A DNA stretch of 64,000 nucleotides from Thermosipho ferrireducens (GTDB lineage Bacteria > Thermotogota > Thermotogae > Thermotogales > Fervidobacteriaceae), in NCBI RefSeq assembly GCF_017358165.1, contig NZ_CP071446.1:930001-994000 (forward strand), written 5' to 3'. Below, piece by piece: positions 15,976 to 24,421 of the stretch. Position numbers and translations under genes: made by a program. A model generated the notes under the pieces. The model saw nothing but the letters and a program-made list of their open reading frames with translations. It was not told where the DNA came from and made no database searches. Every line of letters starts with the position of its first letter. Positions within the stretch are counted from its first letter, which is position 1.

Positions 15976-17136
15976 ATGTCTTTTGTTGGTATTGATATTT
16001 CCAAAGACTTTTTTTCTTTCTTTTTTAATAACTCCTTAAAAGGCATCCTTCCAAACTCTATCGATGGTTATGAATCTCTTGTTTCTTTATTCCCAGATAA
16101 GTCTACTTCTTTTGTTCTTGAATCTACTGGTGTTTATTCCAAGAATCTTTTTGGTTTTCTTTTCTCTCATGGTTTTAAGAATCTTTTTTATGTTTCTCCA
16201 TTTGATGTTTCCAAAACCAGAAAGATTCTTAATCTTCCTAAAACTGACAAACTGGATGCTATCCTTATTCAAAAAGTTGCTCTAAAGTTTCCTGAAAAAC
16301 TCGTTCCTTTTCTTCCAAATGAGTCTTTTTTTATTTCTCTTAAAGAACTTACCAGGTTTAGATTTTATCTTTCTTCTCAGCTTGTTAAAGAAAAAACTTA
16401 TCTTGCTAATCTTATTTCTTCTTATTTCCCCGGTCTTTCTTCTAATCTTAATTTGTCCAATACTTTACTCAATATCTTATCCGATTATTCTGCTGAGGAT
16501 ATTGTTAATATGTCCATTGATGAATTGTTCGATATTGTCTCTTCTCTTTCCAAAAAAAGACTTAATATTGACTTTACTAAAAAACTTAAAAGTATTATCT
16601 CTAAGGTTTATCGCTCTACTTTAAATGATTTTAATACCGCTAATTTTACTATTTCTCTAACCTTTGACAGAGTTAAACTCTTAAAAAGTCAGATTAAATC
16701 CATTGATAAACAGCTTAAGTTTTATTTTGATAGACTCAATACTACTCTCCATACTATCCCAGGTATATCTGTTGTCCTTGCTGTTTCTATTATTTCAGAG
16801 ATAGTTGATATTAATCGCTTTAAATCCCATTCTAAGTTAGCCTCATACGCTGGCCTTCGCTGGGATTTAAACGATTCTGGTAAAGTGGTTAATAACCACA
16901 AGTCACTCTCTAAGAAAGGTAATAAGTATTTACGTTATTATCTCTACCAGGCAGCTTCAAGTGCTATTAGATTCGATCCTGTGCTTAGAGATTACTACAA
17001 ATCCAAACGAAATGAAGGTAAAGCTCACAAAGCTGCTGTTGTACTTACTGCTAGAAAACTTGTAAGAAGTATCTACTATATGCTTAAAAACAACGTCCCT
17101 TACAAACCTTTTGAAACAACCCATGTGTCAAACTAA
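15976..17136 (+). mobile_element. IS110-family transposase (DEDD recombinase)
   Basis: The protein has 386 residues from ATG 15976. N-terminal RuvC-like DEDD domain: FVGIDISKDFF (first Asp), FVLESTGVYS (Glu) and TDKLDAILIQ (Asp-Asp). The C-terminal transposase_20 domain shows IPGISVVLAVSIISEI, SYAGLRWDLNDSGK and KKGNKYLRYYLYQAA with the likely serine. IS110 elements lack terminal inverted repeats and insert through RNA-guided recombination. The frame is complete with no stop, so the copy may be active. The element sits between the darTG unit and the distal end of CRISPR array 2; exact ends cannot be fixed from one copy. The alternate GTG start at 15967 is too close to the ribosome site. Confidence 0.93.
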
Positions 17137-17429
17137 TCTTTCAATGACCTTTTGTACCTTTTGTTACAATTTTGCCTTTTTCTCTTTTTGCTCTTGACTT
17201 ATTACCGGTGACTGATAAATATTATTCTTCTTCTATAAATATACTTGCACTCTTCATTGATAGAAGCTAAACAAAAAGGGGGGCCCTCCTCACCCATAAT
17301 CCGACATCTCCGCCCATTATCCCCACCCATCGTCCCCGTCACTCCCCATCCTTTACATCCTACTCCCTCATCAATTGTCATTTGTCATTCGCTTTTTTAT
17401 TCCCCCCTTACCCATCCTTACAACACATC
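17137..17429. other. IS right flank and degenerate CRISPR-like stretch
   Basis: After the transposase stop comes ~110 bp of AT-rich DNA probably containing the IS right end. Then CTTCATTGATAGAAGCTAAAC (split at 17250-17270) repeats the last 13 bases of the CRISPR repeat. The next ~155 bp is unusually C-rich on the plus strand (CCCACCC, CCCCGTCACTCCCC) and unlike the rest of the window. No gene is credible here. Confidence 0.6.
17250..17270 (-). repeat. Degenerate terminal CRISPR repeat
   Basis: The 3' part TAGAAGCTAAAC matches the array repeat exactly, while the 5' part is reduced to CTTCATTGA. It lies on the leader-distal side of array 2, where worn repeats are common. It could be the remnant of the oldest repeat, or the junction made when the IS inserted. 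Confidence 0.65.
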
Positions 17430-18023
17430 GTTTTCATTCCTTATAGGTAGAAGCTAAACAGAAAAGCCGCAAAGTACAAGGAGTGTGAGTTAACAAGAAA
17501 CAAGTTTTCATTCCTTATAGGTAGAAGCTAAACACGTAAATTACCGTCAAAATTGTTAAAAGTTATAAGAAAAGTTTTCATTCCTTATAGGTAGAAGCTA
17601 AACAGAAGATTTAAGCTATCAAGACTTAAGAATAGTTGAAGATTTGTTTTCATTCCTTATAGGTAGAAGCTAAACAAAATTACCATTATCGATGATAGGA
17701 ATTTTGTCCCCGGGAGTTTTCATTCCTTATAGGTAGAAGCTAAACAGGATTTGATGAAATTTGGTTTCTCCAAGATGGAAGTCTTGGTTTTCATTCCTTA
17801 TAGGTAGAAGCTAAACTAATTGTGTCGGCAATAGTAAAAAACGCCTTGCAAGATCGTTTTCATTCCTTATAGGTAGAAGCTAAACTGGTTAGCGATGAAG
17901 CAATTGATGTAGAAAAAGTTGAGTTTTCATTCCTTATAGGTAGAAGCTAAACAACAGTGAAAGTTTTTTTGACAGAGATAAGCTACTCTATAAGTTTTCA
18001 TTCCTTATAGGTAGAAGCTAAAC
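17430..18023 (-). CRISPR. CRISPR array 2: 9 repeats, 8 spacers, same repeat as array 1
   Basis: Repeat copies begin at 17430, 17504, 17574, 17646, 17716, 17787, 17856, 17923 and 17994; all look identical to array 1 repeats. Spacers are 37-44 nt. The leader (18024-18323) lies at the right end, so it is transcribed on the minus strand and the newest spacer is 17953-17993. The spacer at 17676-17715 encodes KITIIDDRNFVPG on the plus strand, close to the peptide encoded by a spacer in array 1. Confidence 0.98.
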
Positions 18024-18323
18024 CCGTAAGAAATTATATAATATAAGGCTTTGCGAAAAGTTACATTCCGATTAGAAAGAAGTTAATTAAAAGTAAAGTC
18101 GTTTATTTATGCGCCTTTACGTGTGTTTTTTGTCCCGATAAAATTGGCTGTTTTTCACCATTTTTCACTCGTTTACTTAAACTTTACAATGTTAAGAAAG
18201 CGTGATTGTTTATTTATGCTGGTTTAGATATAAAATGTTAACGGATGGTGAACGAGGGTGATATGAAGATAACCTGTTAATTTTATTATTTAAGATTCCT
18301 CACCCTTCGGGTTCGGAATGACA
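18024..18323 (-). promoter_or_regulatory. Leader of CRISPR array 2 (copy B of a 300-bp duplication)
   Basis: Base-by-base comparison with 13118-13417 at a constant offset of 4906 shows three substitutions and no gaps. It contains the same promoter-like TATATTATATAA on the minus strand beside the first repeat. A duplicated leader means either array can probably gain spacers from the same Cas1-Cas2. Confidence 0.85.
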
Positions 18324-18530
18324 CAGAGGAAGAATTCCTTGCCTTCTTGCTCTTTGGAATGACATTCTCTTTTTTTGTCATCCCGAGGAACGAAGTGACG
18401 AGGGATCTTGTTTTTGCCAACCCTCGCTAACTTCGCTAAACTCGCCAATCTCGCCAATCTCGCCAATCTCGCTAACCCCGTCAATTATAAGATTCCTCAC
18501 CCTTCGGGTTCGGAATGACATGGGGAAGAG
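18290..18530. repeat. Second cluster of dispersed intergenic repeats
   Basis: Copies of the AAGATTCCTC...TTCGGAATGACA element occur at 18292-18323 and 18489-18521, with a diverged one at 18334-18363. An opposite-strand copy (TGTCATCCCGAGGAACG...GGGATCTTG) lies at 18377-18408. The cluster sits between the array 2 leader and the tRNA-Thr promoter. No protein gene is present; the minus frame 18290-18484 is an artefact of the repeats. Confidence 0.75.
18423..18476. repeat. 9-bp tandem repeat, six units
   Basis: Six consecutive 9-bp units: CTCGCTAAC, TTCGCTAAA, three exact CTCGCCAAT, then CTCGCTAAC. It lies inside the dispersed-repeat cluster. Probably a slippage product. Confidence 0.85.
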
Positions 18531-18548
18531 GTAACCTCGCTAATAATA

Positions 18549-18577
18549 TTGACAATGTATATTGATGTTGTTAAAAT
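18549..18577 (+). promoter_or_regulatory. Sigma-70-type promoter of tRNA-Thr (and perhaps obg)
   Basis: TTGACA (18549-18554), a 17-bp spacer and TAAAAT (18572-18577) form a near-consensus promoter 24 bp before the tRNA. Confidence 0.85.
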
Positions 18578-18601
18578 AAACAATGTATTGGGATATTAGT
18601 T

Positions 18602-18677
18602 GCCAACGTAGCTCAATCGGTAGAGCGGCGCATTCGTAATGCGTAGGTTGAGGGTTCGAGTCCCTCCGTTGGCTCCA
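18602..18677 (+). tRNA. tRNA-Thr (anticodon CGT)
   Basis: The acceptor stem GCCAACG pairs with CGTTGGC, followed by T and an encoded CCA. The anticodon stem-loop is GCGCA-TTCGTAA-TGCGT, giving anticodon CGT (codon ACG). The T arm has GGTTCGAGTCC. Length 76 nt. It marks the right border of the CRISPR/IS island. Confidence 0.97.
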
Positions 18678-18685
18678 GTTAAAGA

Positions 18686-18714
18686 ATTCCCCCGAAATAG
18701 GGGGATTTTTTGTT
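18686..18714 (+). terminator. Terminator after tRNA-Thr
   Basis: TTCCCCC-GAAATA-GGGGGA stem (CCCCC 18689-18693, GGGGG 18700-18704) followed by a run of T. It lies before the obg start, so obg expression needs readthrough or a separate promoter. Confidence 0.85.
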
Positions 18715-18746
18715 TTGATGGTAAAATACTATGTAGAGGTGATTAT

Positions 18747-20054
18747 ATGAAAAGAGCGGATTTTATAGATAGGGTTAAAATTTATGTGAGAGCTGGAAAA
18801 GGCGGAGACGGAGCTGTAAGTTTTAGACATGAAAAATATGTTCCAAAAGGTGGGCCAGATGGTGGCGATGGCGGAAATGGTGGTTATGTTTTTTTAAGGG
18901 CTAATCCAAATCTTTCCACTTTGTTGACTTTAGCAGAGAAAAGAAAGTATATAGCAGAAAATGGAAAAAATGGTATGGGAAAGAAGATGCATGGAAGAAA
19001 TGGTGAAGATGTGATTATTGATGTTCCAGTTGGTACTATTGTGATAGAGGAAAGTACGGGAAAAATTATAGCAGATATGGACACCCCTGGCATGGTAGTT
19101 TGTGTAGCAAGAGGTGGCCGAGGTGGTAGGGGTAACGTTCACTTTAAAAGTTCTACAATGCAAGCCCCAAGAATTGCTGAAAAGGGGGCAGAAGGTGAAG
19201 AGAAGAATCTTATATTAGAACTAAAGCTTTTAGCTGATGTAGGACTTGTTGGGTATCCTAATGTTGGTAAAAGTTCTTTTATAGCTCGTGTGAGTAATGC
19301 GAAACCGAAAATAGCAGAATATCCGTTTACAACTCTGATACCGAACCTTGGAGTTGTCGAAGTTGAGGATACTCAATTTGTAATAGCTGATATCCCAGGC
19401 CTTATAAAGGGGGCCAGTCAGGGAGTTGGACTTGGAAATCTCTTTTTAAGGCATGTGGAAAGGTGTTCTGTTATAGCTCATATTGTGGATATTTCAGGCT
19501 ATGAAGGTAGAGATCCCATAGAAGATTATTTTGATATAAGAAAAGAGCTGGAATATTTTAGCGAAAATTTAGCGAAAAAAGAAGAAATAATTATAGCCAA
19601 TAAAATTGATCTTATAGATAAAGCAATATGGAAAGAAAGAGTTAAGTTGCTTTCTGACAGAACCGGGAAAAAGGTATACCCAACAAGTACAATTACTGGA
19701 GAAGGGCTCAAGGAAGTACTTTATGAATTGTATAATCATGTGAAAAAAAGTAAAGTTTTGGTGCATACTAAAAAGATTGTAAATGAACATATAAGAAGGC
19801 CTAAACCAATCTGGAAAAAGTTACCTGAGCGTTTTCCTATTGAGATAAAAAGAGATTCAGATGGTGAATTTATTGTTGGAGGTAAATATGTGGAAGAATG
19901 GGCAAAGAGATTTAACCTTTCTCAAAGAGATGGATTTGATAAGTTTATGGAACTTCTTCAAAAGAATGGTATAGACCAGAAATTAAAAGAGGCTGGTGCA
20001 AAAGATGGCGATACAGTTTGGATTGCCGGAAGAGCTTTTGAATTTAGAGAATAG
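18747..20054 (+). CDS. obg: Obg GTPase (ribosome assembly)
   Basis: The protein has 435 residues. The glycine-rich Obg domain is at ~1-160 ([32 protein letters not shown]), the G domain at ~160-330 (P-loop GYPNVGKS, switch II DIPGL, NKID), and the OCT domain at the C-terminus (~345-430). Obg acts in 50S assembly and stress response. ATG 18747 with GAGGTG is chosen; the open frame runs upstream into the tRNA and that part is spurious. It overlaps nadD. Confidence 0.96.
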   Translation: MKRADFIDRVKIYVRAGKGGDGAVSFRHEKYVPKGGPDGGDGGNGGYVFLRANPNLSTLLTLAEKRKYIAENGKNGMGKKMHGRNGEDVIIDVPVGTIVIEESTGKIIADMDTPGMVVCVARGGRGGRGNVHFKSSTMQAPRIAEKGAEGEEKNLILELKLLADVGLVGYPNVGKSSFIARVSNAKPKIAEYPFTTLIPNLGVVEVEDTQFVIADIPGLIKGASQGVGLGNLFLRHVERCSVIAHIVDISGYEGRDPIEDYFDIRKELEYFSENLAKKEEIIIANKIDLIDKAIWKERVKLLSDRTGKKVYPTSTITGEGLKEVLYELYNHVKKSKVLVHTKKIVNEHIRRPKPIWKKLPERFPIEIKRDSDGEFIVGGKYVEEWAKRFNLSQRDGFDKFMELLQKNGIDQKLKEAGAKDGDTVWIAGRAFEFRE

Positions 20055-20637
20055 TTTAATCATTTTTGGTGGCTCGTTTAATCCACCCCACAACGGACAT
20101 GTGATGATTGCAAATTTAGTGATAGAACTGTTTAAAGGTATGGAATTTCATATTGTTCCAAGTGCGACTCCACCTCATAAAAAAGTGAGTATAGAATTTT
20201 TAAAGCGATATGAGATGGCCCGGATAGCATTTTCAAAAATAAAAGGTGTAAAAGTTGTAGATACCGAATACAAGTTGGGTGGGATAAGTTATGCTGTAAA
20301 CACAGTTAATTATTATAAAAAGTTTTTTGATAACATTTTTTATCTTGTAGGTGAAGATGCTCTGGCGAGTATAGAAAAATGGTACAAATATGAGGAACTT
20401 TTGAAAAAAGTGATAATGATTGTTTATCCTCGTTATAAAGATGAGAGTCTTGTGGAAAGGGCTAATTCAGTACTTGGAGAGCTTGCAGAAAAAATTTATA
20501 TGCTTGATTTACCAATTATTCAGATTTCGTCCACGTTTATACGTGATCGTGTGAAAAAAGGGCTTAGTGTTTATGGTTTTGTACCAGAAAGTATAATACC
20601 AATTGTTGAGGAGGTTTATAAAAAAAGTGCTCGGTGA
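20005..20637 (+). CDS. nadD: NadD, nicotinate-nucleotide adenylyltransferase
   Basis: The nucleotidyltransferase motif [11 protein letters not shown] is near the N-terminus and [13 protein letters not shown] near the C-terminus, both diagnostic for NadD, which makes deamido-NAD from nicotinate mononucleotide and ATP. The start is uncertain: ATG 20005 overlaps obg by 50 nt; TTG 20023 or TTG 20038 would shorten the overlap. Overlap shows coupling to obg, an arrangement seen in other bacteria. Confidence 0.93.
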   Translation: MAIQFGLPEELLNLENSLIIFGGSFNPPHNGHVMIANLVIELFKGMEFHIVPSATPPHKKVSIEFLKRYEMARIAFSKIKGVKVVDTEYKLGGISYAVNTVNYYKKFFDNIFYLVGEDALASIEKWYKYEELLKKVIMIVYPRYKDESLVERANSVLGELAEKIYMLDLPIIQISSTFIRDRVKKGLSVYGFVPESIIPIVEEVYKKSAR

Positions 20638-21517
20638 AATTGGATTAGCTCCTATGGCCGGAGTGACTAATTGGAGTTTTAGAAAGTTGTGTTTTGAATA
20701 TGGTGCGCAATTTGCATTTACTGAAATGATAAGCGCTGATAGTGTTGTGAGAAATATATCAATTAATAATAAATATTTTCCCAGATGTGAAGAGAAAGAT
20801 AAAGTGGCTGTCCAGATTTTTGGTTCTGATCCTTTTATTATGGCTCAAGCTGCGAAAATCGTTGAAGGAAAAGGTGCCTGGATAGATATAAATGCTGGAT
20901 GTCCTGTTAAAAAAATAGTAAAACGAGGGGCGGGTAGTGCTTTATTAAGGGATTTAAAAAGGTTGAAACAAATAATATATGAAGTGAAAAAGAATGTCAA
21001 TTGCAAGGTGTCTGTAAAGGTTAGACTTGGCTGGGAGAAAAATGAGTTTGAAAAAATATATAATGCGGTGGTGGAAGCAGGTGCTGATGCAATCTTTGTT
21101 CATGGAAGAACAGCAAAGCAAATGTACTCAGGGAAGGCAACATGGGAGTTGAAAAACGAAGGTTATATACCATTTTACATAAATGGAGATATTAACTCTC
21201 TTGAAATAGCAAAAATAGCAAAGGAAATTTCAGGAGCTGATGGGGTTTTGATAGGAAGAGGAGCGATAGGAAGTCCGTGGATATTTTCTAAGAATCAAAT
21301 TGGTTTGGTTGAACGCCTGGAAATAATATTGAGGCACATAGATTTACTTTACGAAGAAGTCGGTGAAAGGGCAGCTGTGGAGTTCAGGAAATTTGTTTCT
21401 GGATACACTAAGAATCTAAGGAATGCCCGGGAATTTCGTGTAAGTGTTATGAAGATTTTAGATGTTGAAGAGTTAAAAACGACATTTACGTTGTATTTTG
21501 AGAAATTAGCAGCATAA
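20627..21517 (+). CDS. dus: tRNA-dihydrouridine synthase (DusB-like)
   Basis: The protein has 296 residues with the Dus signature: GLAPMAGVTNWSFR at the FMN barrel start, INAGCPVKKIVKRGAGSALL around the catalytic cysteine, HGRTAKQMYSGKA and ADGVLIGRGAIGSPWIF. It reduces uridines in tRNA D-loops using NADPH and FMN. The start is probably GTG 20627 after GAGGAGG; it overlaps the nadD end by 11 nt, so obg-nadD-dus is one operon. Confidence 0.95.
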   Translation: MLGEIGLAPMAGVTNWSFRKLCFEYGAQFAFTEMISADSVVRNISINNKYFPRCEEKDKVAVQIFGSDPFIMAQAAKIVEGKGAWIDINAGCPVKKIVKRGAGSALLRDLKRLKQIIYEVKKNVNCKVSVKVRLGWEKNEFEKIYNAVVEAGADAIFVHGRTAKQMYSGKATWELKNEGYIPFYINGDINSLEIAKIAKEISGADGVLIGRGAIGSPWIFSKNQIGLVERLEIILRHIDLLYEEVGERAAVEFRKFVSGYTKNLRNAREFRVSVMKILDVEELKTTFTLYFEKLAA

Positions 21518-21640
21518 AGTAGAGTTCTTGACATTTTTAAGTATATGTTTGTTAAAAAAAGTTTTATAGCCTTAGAAGCTTTTGTTAGAGTATTATATAA
21601 TAAAATCGAGAGATAAGTTGCGAGTTAAAGGAGTGGATTC

Positions 21641-22639
21641 ATGAGACGTATAATCTTTTTTTTGTTGTTAATAATCTTATCATTTACATCATTTTCTAAC
21701 ATTGTGATTTTTATTTATCATAGATTTGATGATGAGAGATATCCCACGACTAATACATGGATTTCTGAGCTTGAGCTTCACATAAAAATGGTTAAGAGGC
21801 TTGGATATAAAGTCTGGACACTCAAAGATTTAGAGGATTATATTTACGGTCGTAAAGAAAAAGAAAATGCTGTAATTTTTACAATTGATGATGGATATGT
21901 TACGGTTTATACGAAAGCTTTCCCTGTGTTTAAAAAATATGATGTACCATTTTCTGTTTTTCTTTATTTTAAAGGAGTGGGAAATTCTTCAGAATACCTT
22001 ACATGGGATATGATACGTGAGATGAAAGAATGGGGAGTAGAATTTGGGAACCATTCCTATTCGCATGAAAAGTTTCCTTCGTTTTATGAAAAACTGGGAA
22101 GAAAGAAATTTATAGAATTTTTTGAAAAAGATTTGCAACAAGGTGAAGAAATATGGGAGAAGCATATGGGAACAAGATTAAAATATTACGCATATCCTTA
22201 TGGTTATTATAACAAAGACATGATTAACATTTTGAAAAAACATGGGTATGTACTTGCTTTTATGCAGCTATCAGGACCATATACGAAAGAAATTTCACCA
22301 TATGAAATTCCAAGAGAAGCCTTACTTGAAGATTGGGCAACAGAGGAGCATGTAAGATATATATTATCTCGTGAAGCACTGATTGTTGAAGGGACGCCTT
22401 ATTATTGGAAAGATGGAAAATTTTATGTAAAAGCCCGAATAGTTTATCCAGAATATATAAAAAATCAGGTTGTATATATAAGAGAAAAAGGAATTGTAAG
22501 TTCAAAGAAAGCTGGTGATAATATAGTAGCCGGTCCTTTTGTAATTAATAATGAGTATAATAGTTTGATGATTAGTGTTCGAGGAAAAGATAATAAAGAG
22601 TATGTAAGATATTTTCTTATAAGAAAGCAAAGTTATTAA
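21641..22639 (+). CDS. Secreted polysaccharide deacetylase (NodB-type)
   Basis: The protein has 332 residues. Signal peptide MRRIIFFLLLIILSFTSFS. The NodB domain carries FTIDDGY (catalytic Asp and metal Asp), GNHSYSH (metal histidines) and YYAYPYGYYN. It should remove acetyl groups from peptidoglycan or another cell-surface glycan. A TTGACA at 21532 may be part of its promoter; AAAGGAG precedes the ATG. It is followed 13 bp later by an aminotransferase gene. Confidence 0.9.
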   Translation: MRRIIFFLLLIILSFTSFSNIVIFIYHRFDDERYPTTNTWISELELHIKMVKRLGYKVWTLKDLEDYIYGRKEKENAVIFTIDDGYVTVYTKAFPVFKKYDVPFSVFLYFKGVGNSSEYLTWDMIREMKEWGVEFGNHSYSHEKFPSFYEKLGRKKFIEFFEKDLQQGEEIWEKHMGTRLKYYAYPYGYYNKDMINILKKHGYVLAFMQLSGPYTKEISPYEIPREALLEDWATEEHVRYILSREALIVEGTPYYWKDGKFYVKARIVYPEYIKNQVVYIREKGIVSSKKAGDNIVAGPFVINNEYNSLMISVRGKDNKEYVRYFLIRKQSY

Positions 22640-22652
22640 GGAGGTATCTATA

Positions 22653-23789
22653 GTGGATATTATTGATTCCATCCCAACATCCAAGACATTAGAAATAAAT
22701 GCGATTGCTAAGAAATTAAAGTCTCAGGGAAAAGATATAATAAATTTAACAACAGGCGAACCGGATTTCCCTACACCAGAACCAATTAAGGAAAAAGCAA
22801 AAGAAGCTCTTAAAAACAATTTTACAAAATATACAGATAGTAAAGGAATATATGAATTAAGAGAAGCGATTTCTACAATGCTTAAAGGTAAAGGTATTTA
22901 TTTTTCTAATGATGAGATTGTTGTTACAAATGGAGGAAAACAGGCTATTTTTAATTCTATTATGTCTATTCTGGATAAAGGTGACGAAATTATTCTCTTT
23001 TCCCCGCTGTGGGTTAGTTATATTCCAATGGTTATGCTTGTTGGTGCAGAACCTGTGATTGTTGAGACAAAATTTGAAAATGATTTTCTTCCTACAAAAG
23101 AAGATATAATATCGAAACTTACAGATAAAACTAAGGTTATACTTATAAACTCACCAAATAATCCTACAGGATCAGTTTATTCAAAAGAGATTTTAGAAGA
23201 GATAGCAGAAATTGCCAATAAAAATAATATTTTTGTTATAGCAGACGAGGTTTATGATTCACTTGTGTACGATGGAAGTTTTACTTCACTTTACGGTATG
23301 GTGAATGAGGATTTGTTAATATATGTGAATGCGTTTTCAAAAGCATATTCAATGACTGGCTGGCGAATAGGCTTTGTTGCGACTAAAAATGAGGTTGTAT
23401 ATAGAAGAATTGCAAAACTTCAAAGTCATACAACATCTTCGACAAATTCGATATCACAATATGCTGCTATAGAAGCTACAGTTACAGACAATTCAAAAAT
23501 GGTTGAGGAATTTCGAAAAAGAAGAAATTTTGCTGTAGAAAAAGCAAAAGAAATAGGTTTAGATTTTGTGAACCCAAAAGGTGCGTTTTATCTTTTCTTT
23601 AAATCTCCTGTTGAAGATGATGAAGCTTTTTGTAAGGAACTTCTTGAAAAGAAGCTTGTGGCTCTTGTACCTGGCAGTGCTTTTAATGCAAATGGATTTG
23701 TCAGATTATCTTTTGCAAATTCAATTGAAATTCTTTCTGAAGGTTTTAAAAGGATAGGTGAATTTTTAAAAGAGAATATAAATCCTTGA
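22653..23789 (+). CDS. PLP-dependent class I aminotransferase (aspartate aminotransferase-like)
   Basis: The protein has 378 residues: TGEPDFPTPEPIKEKA at the start, the PLP lysine in NAFSKAYSMTGWRIGF, INSPNNPTGSVYS and the C-terminal arginine in GFVRLSFANS. Aspartate/aromatic aminotransferases of thermophiles look like this; substrate cannot be fixed by eye. Starts with GTG 9 nt after GGAGG. Confidence 0.93.
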   Translation: MDIIDSIPTSKTLEINAIAKKLKSQGKDIINLTTGEPDFPTPEPIKEKAKEALKNNFTKYTDSKGIYELREAISTMLKGKGIYFSNDEIVVTNGGKQAIFNSIMSILDKGDEIILFSPLWVSYIPMVMLVGAEPVIVETKFENDFLPTKEDIISKLTDKTKVILINSPNNPTGSVYSKEILEEIAEIANKNNIFVIADEVYDSLVYDGSFTSLYGMVNEDLLIYVNAFSKAYSMTGWRIGFVATKNEVVYRRIAKLQSHTTSSTNSISQYAAIEATVTDNSKMVEEFRKRRNFAVEKAKEIGLDFVNPKGAFYLFFKSPVEDDEAFCKELLEKKLVALVPGSAFNANGFVRLSFANSIEILSEGFKRIGEFLKENINP

Positions 23790-23811
23790 TTATTAGGAGA
23801 TAGGTGAATAT

Positions 23812-24414
23812 ATGACATTGAAAAAACTGAATGCTGTAAAACCTGGTCTAAATTTAATAAAAACTTCTGGAATATTTATGACAAATACGTATATTTTTGA
23901 GTACAAAAACAGGCTGCATGTAGTAGACCCAGGTAAAGGAATAGGGGACTTTGTGAAAGAAAAGGTAGTGGTACTGTTAACTCATGGACATTTTGATCAC
24001 ATTCTCGGTTTATCTGAATTGAACATTGAAAGTGTATTTGTTTCGCTTGAAGATAGGGAACTTTTGCAAGATCCGATAGCAAATTTTTCGCAGTTTTTCA
24101 ATCAACCATTTGTTTATGAAGGAAAAATTGAGAACATAGATGATTATATTGAAACAATTAAAGTTCCGGGACATACAATTGGATCGAGAATTATCAGAGT
24201 TAATAACTACGTATTTACAGGCGATACTGTTTTTTGCAATACTATTGGGCGTAGTGATCTTGGCGGATCAAAAAAATTAATGGAAGAGACTATAAGAAGT
24301 TTAAATGGTTTGTTTAGAAAATGGTCGCCGGATTATGTTATATTACCAGGACATGAAAATATTTGTACTTTGAAAGAGTTGCTCAAAGTTAATCCATTTT
24401 TTAAAGGAGTTTAA
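23812..24414 (+). CDS. MBL-fold metallo-hydrolase
   Basis: The protein has 200 residues with metallo-beta-lactamase fold motifs: LTHGHFDHILG (Zn ligands), VPGHTIGS, FTGDTVF and LPGHEN. Glyoxalase II-like hydrolases have this set, but the C-terminal domain of true GloB is missing. ATG after AGGAGATAGGTG. The next gene starts 7 bp after its stop. Confidence 0.9.
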   Translation: MTLKKLNAVKPGLNLIKTSGIFMTNTYIFEYKNRLHVVDPGKGIGDFVKEKVVVLLTHGHFDHILGLSELNIESVFVSLEDRELLQDPIANFSQFFNQPFVYEGKIENIDDYIETIKVPGHTIGSRIIRVNNYVFTGDTVFCNTIGRSDLGGSKKLMEETIRSLNGLFRKWSPDYVILPGHENICTLKELLKVNPFFKGV

Positions 24415-24421
24415 GCGTAAA

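Noticed and set aside
15733-17250. Terminal inverted repeats of the IS
   Set aside because: The long complementary arms found are both at the left end and fit RNA folding; IS110 elements normally lack terminal inverted repeats.
17245-17457. 70-residue plus-strand frame
   Set aside because: It runs through the degenerate repeat, the C-rich stretch and the first repeat of array 2; no family and no ribosome site.
18290-18484. Minus-strand frame encoding LARLARLARLA repeats
   Set aside because: It comes from the 9-bp tandem repeat and dispersed repeats; no ribosome site.
18639-18746. 36-residue N-terminal extension of Obg
   Set aside because: It covers the tRNA-Thr 3' half and its terminator; the ATG at 18747 with GAGGTG begins the usual Obg sequence.
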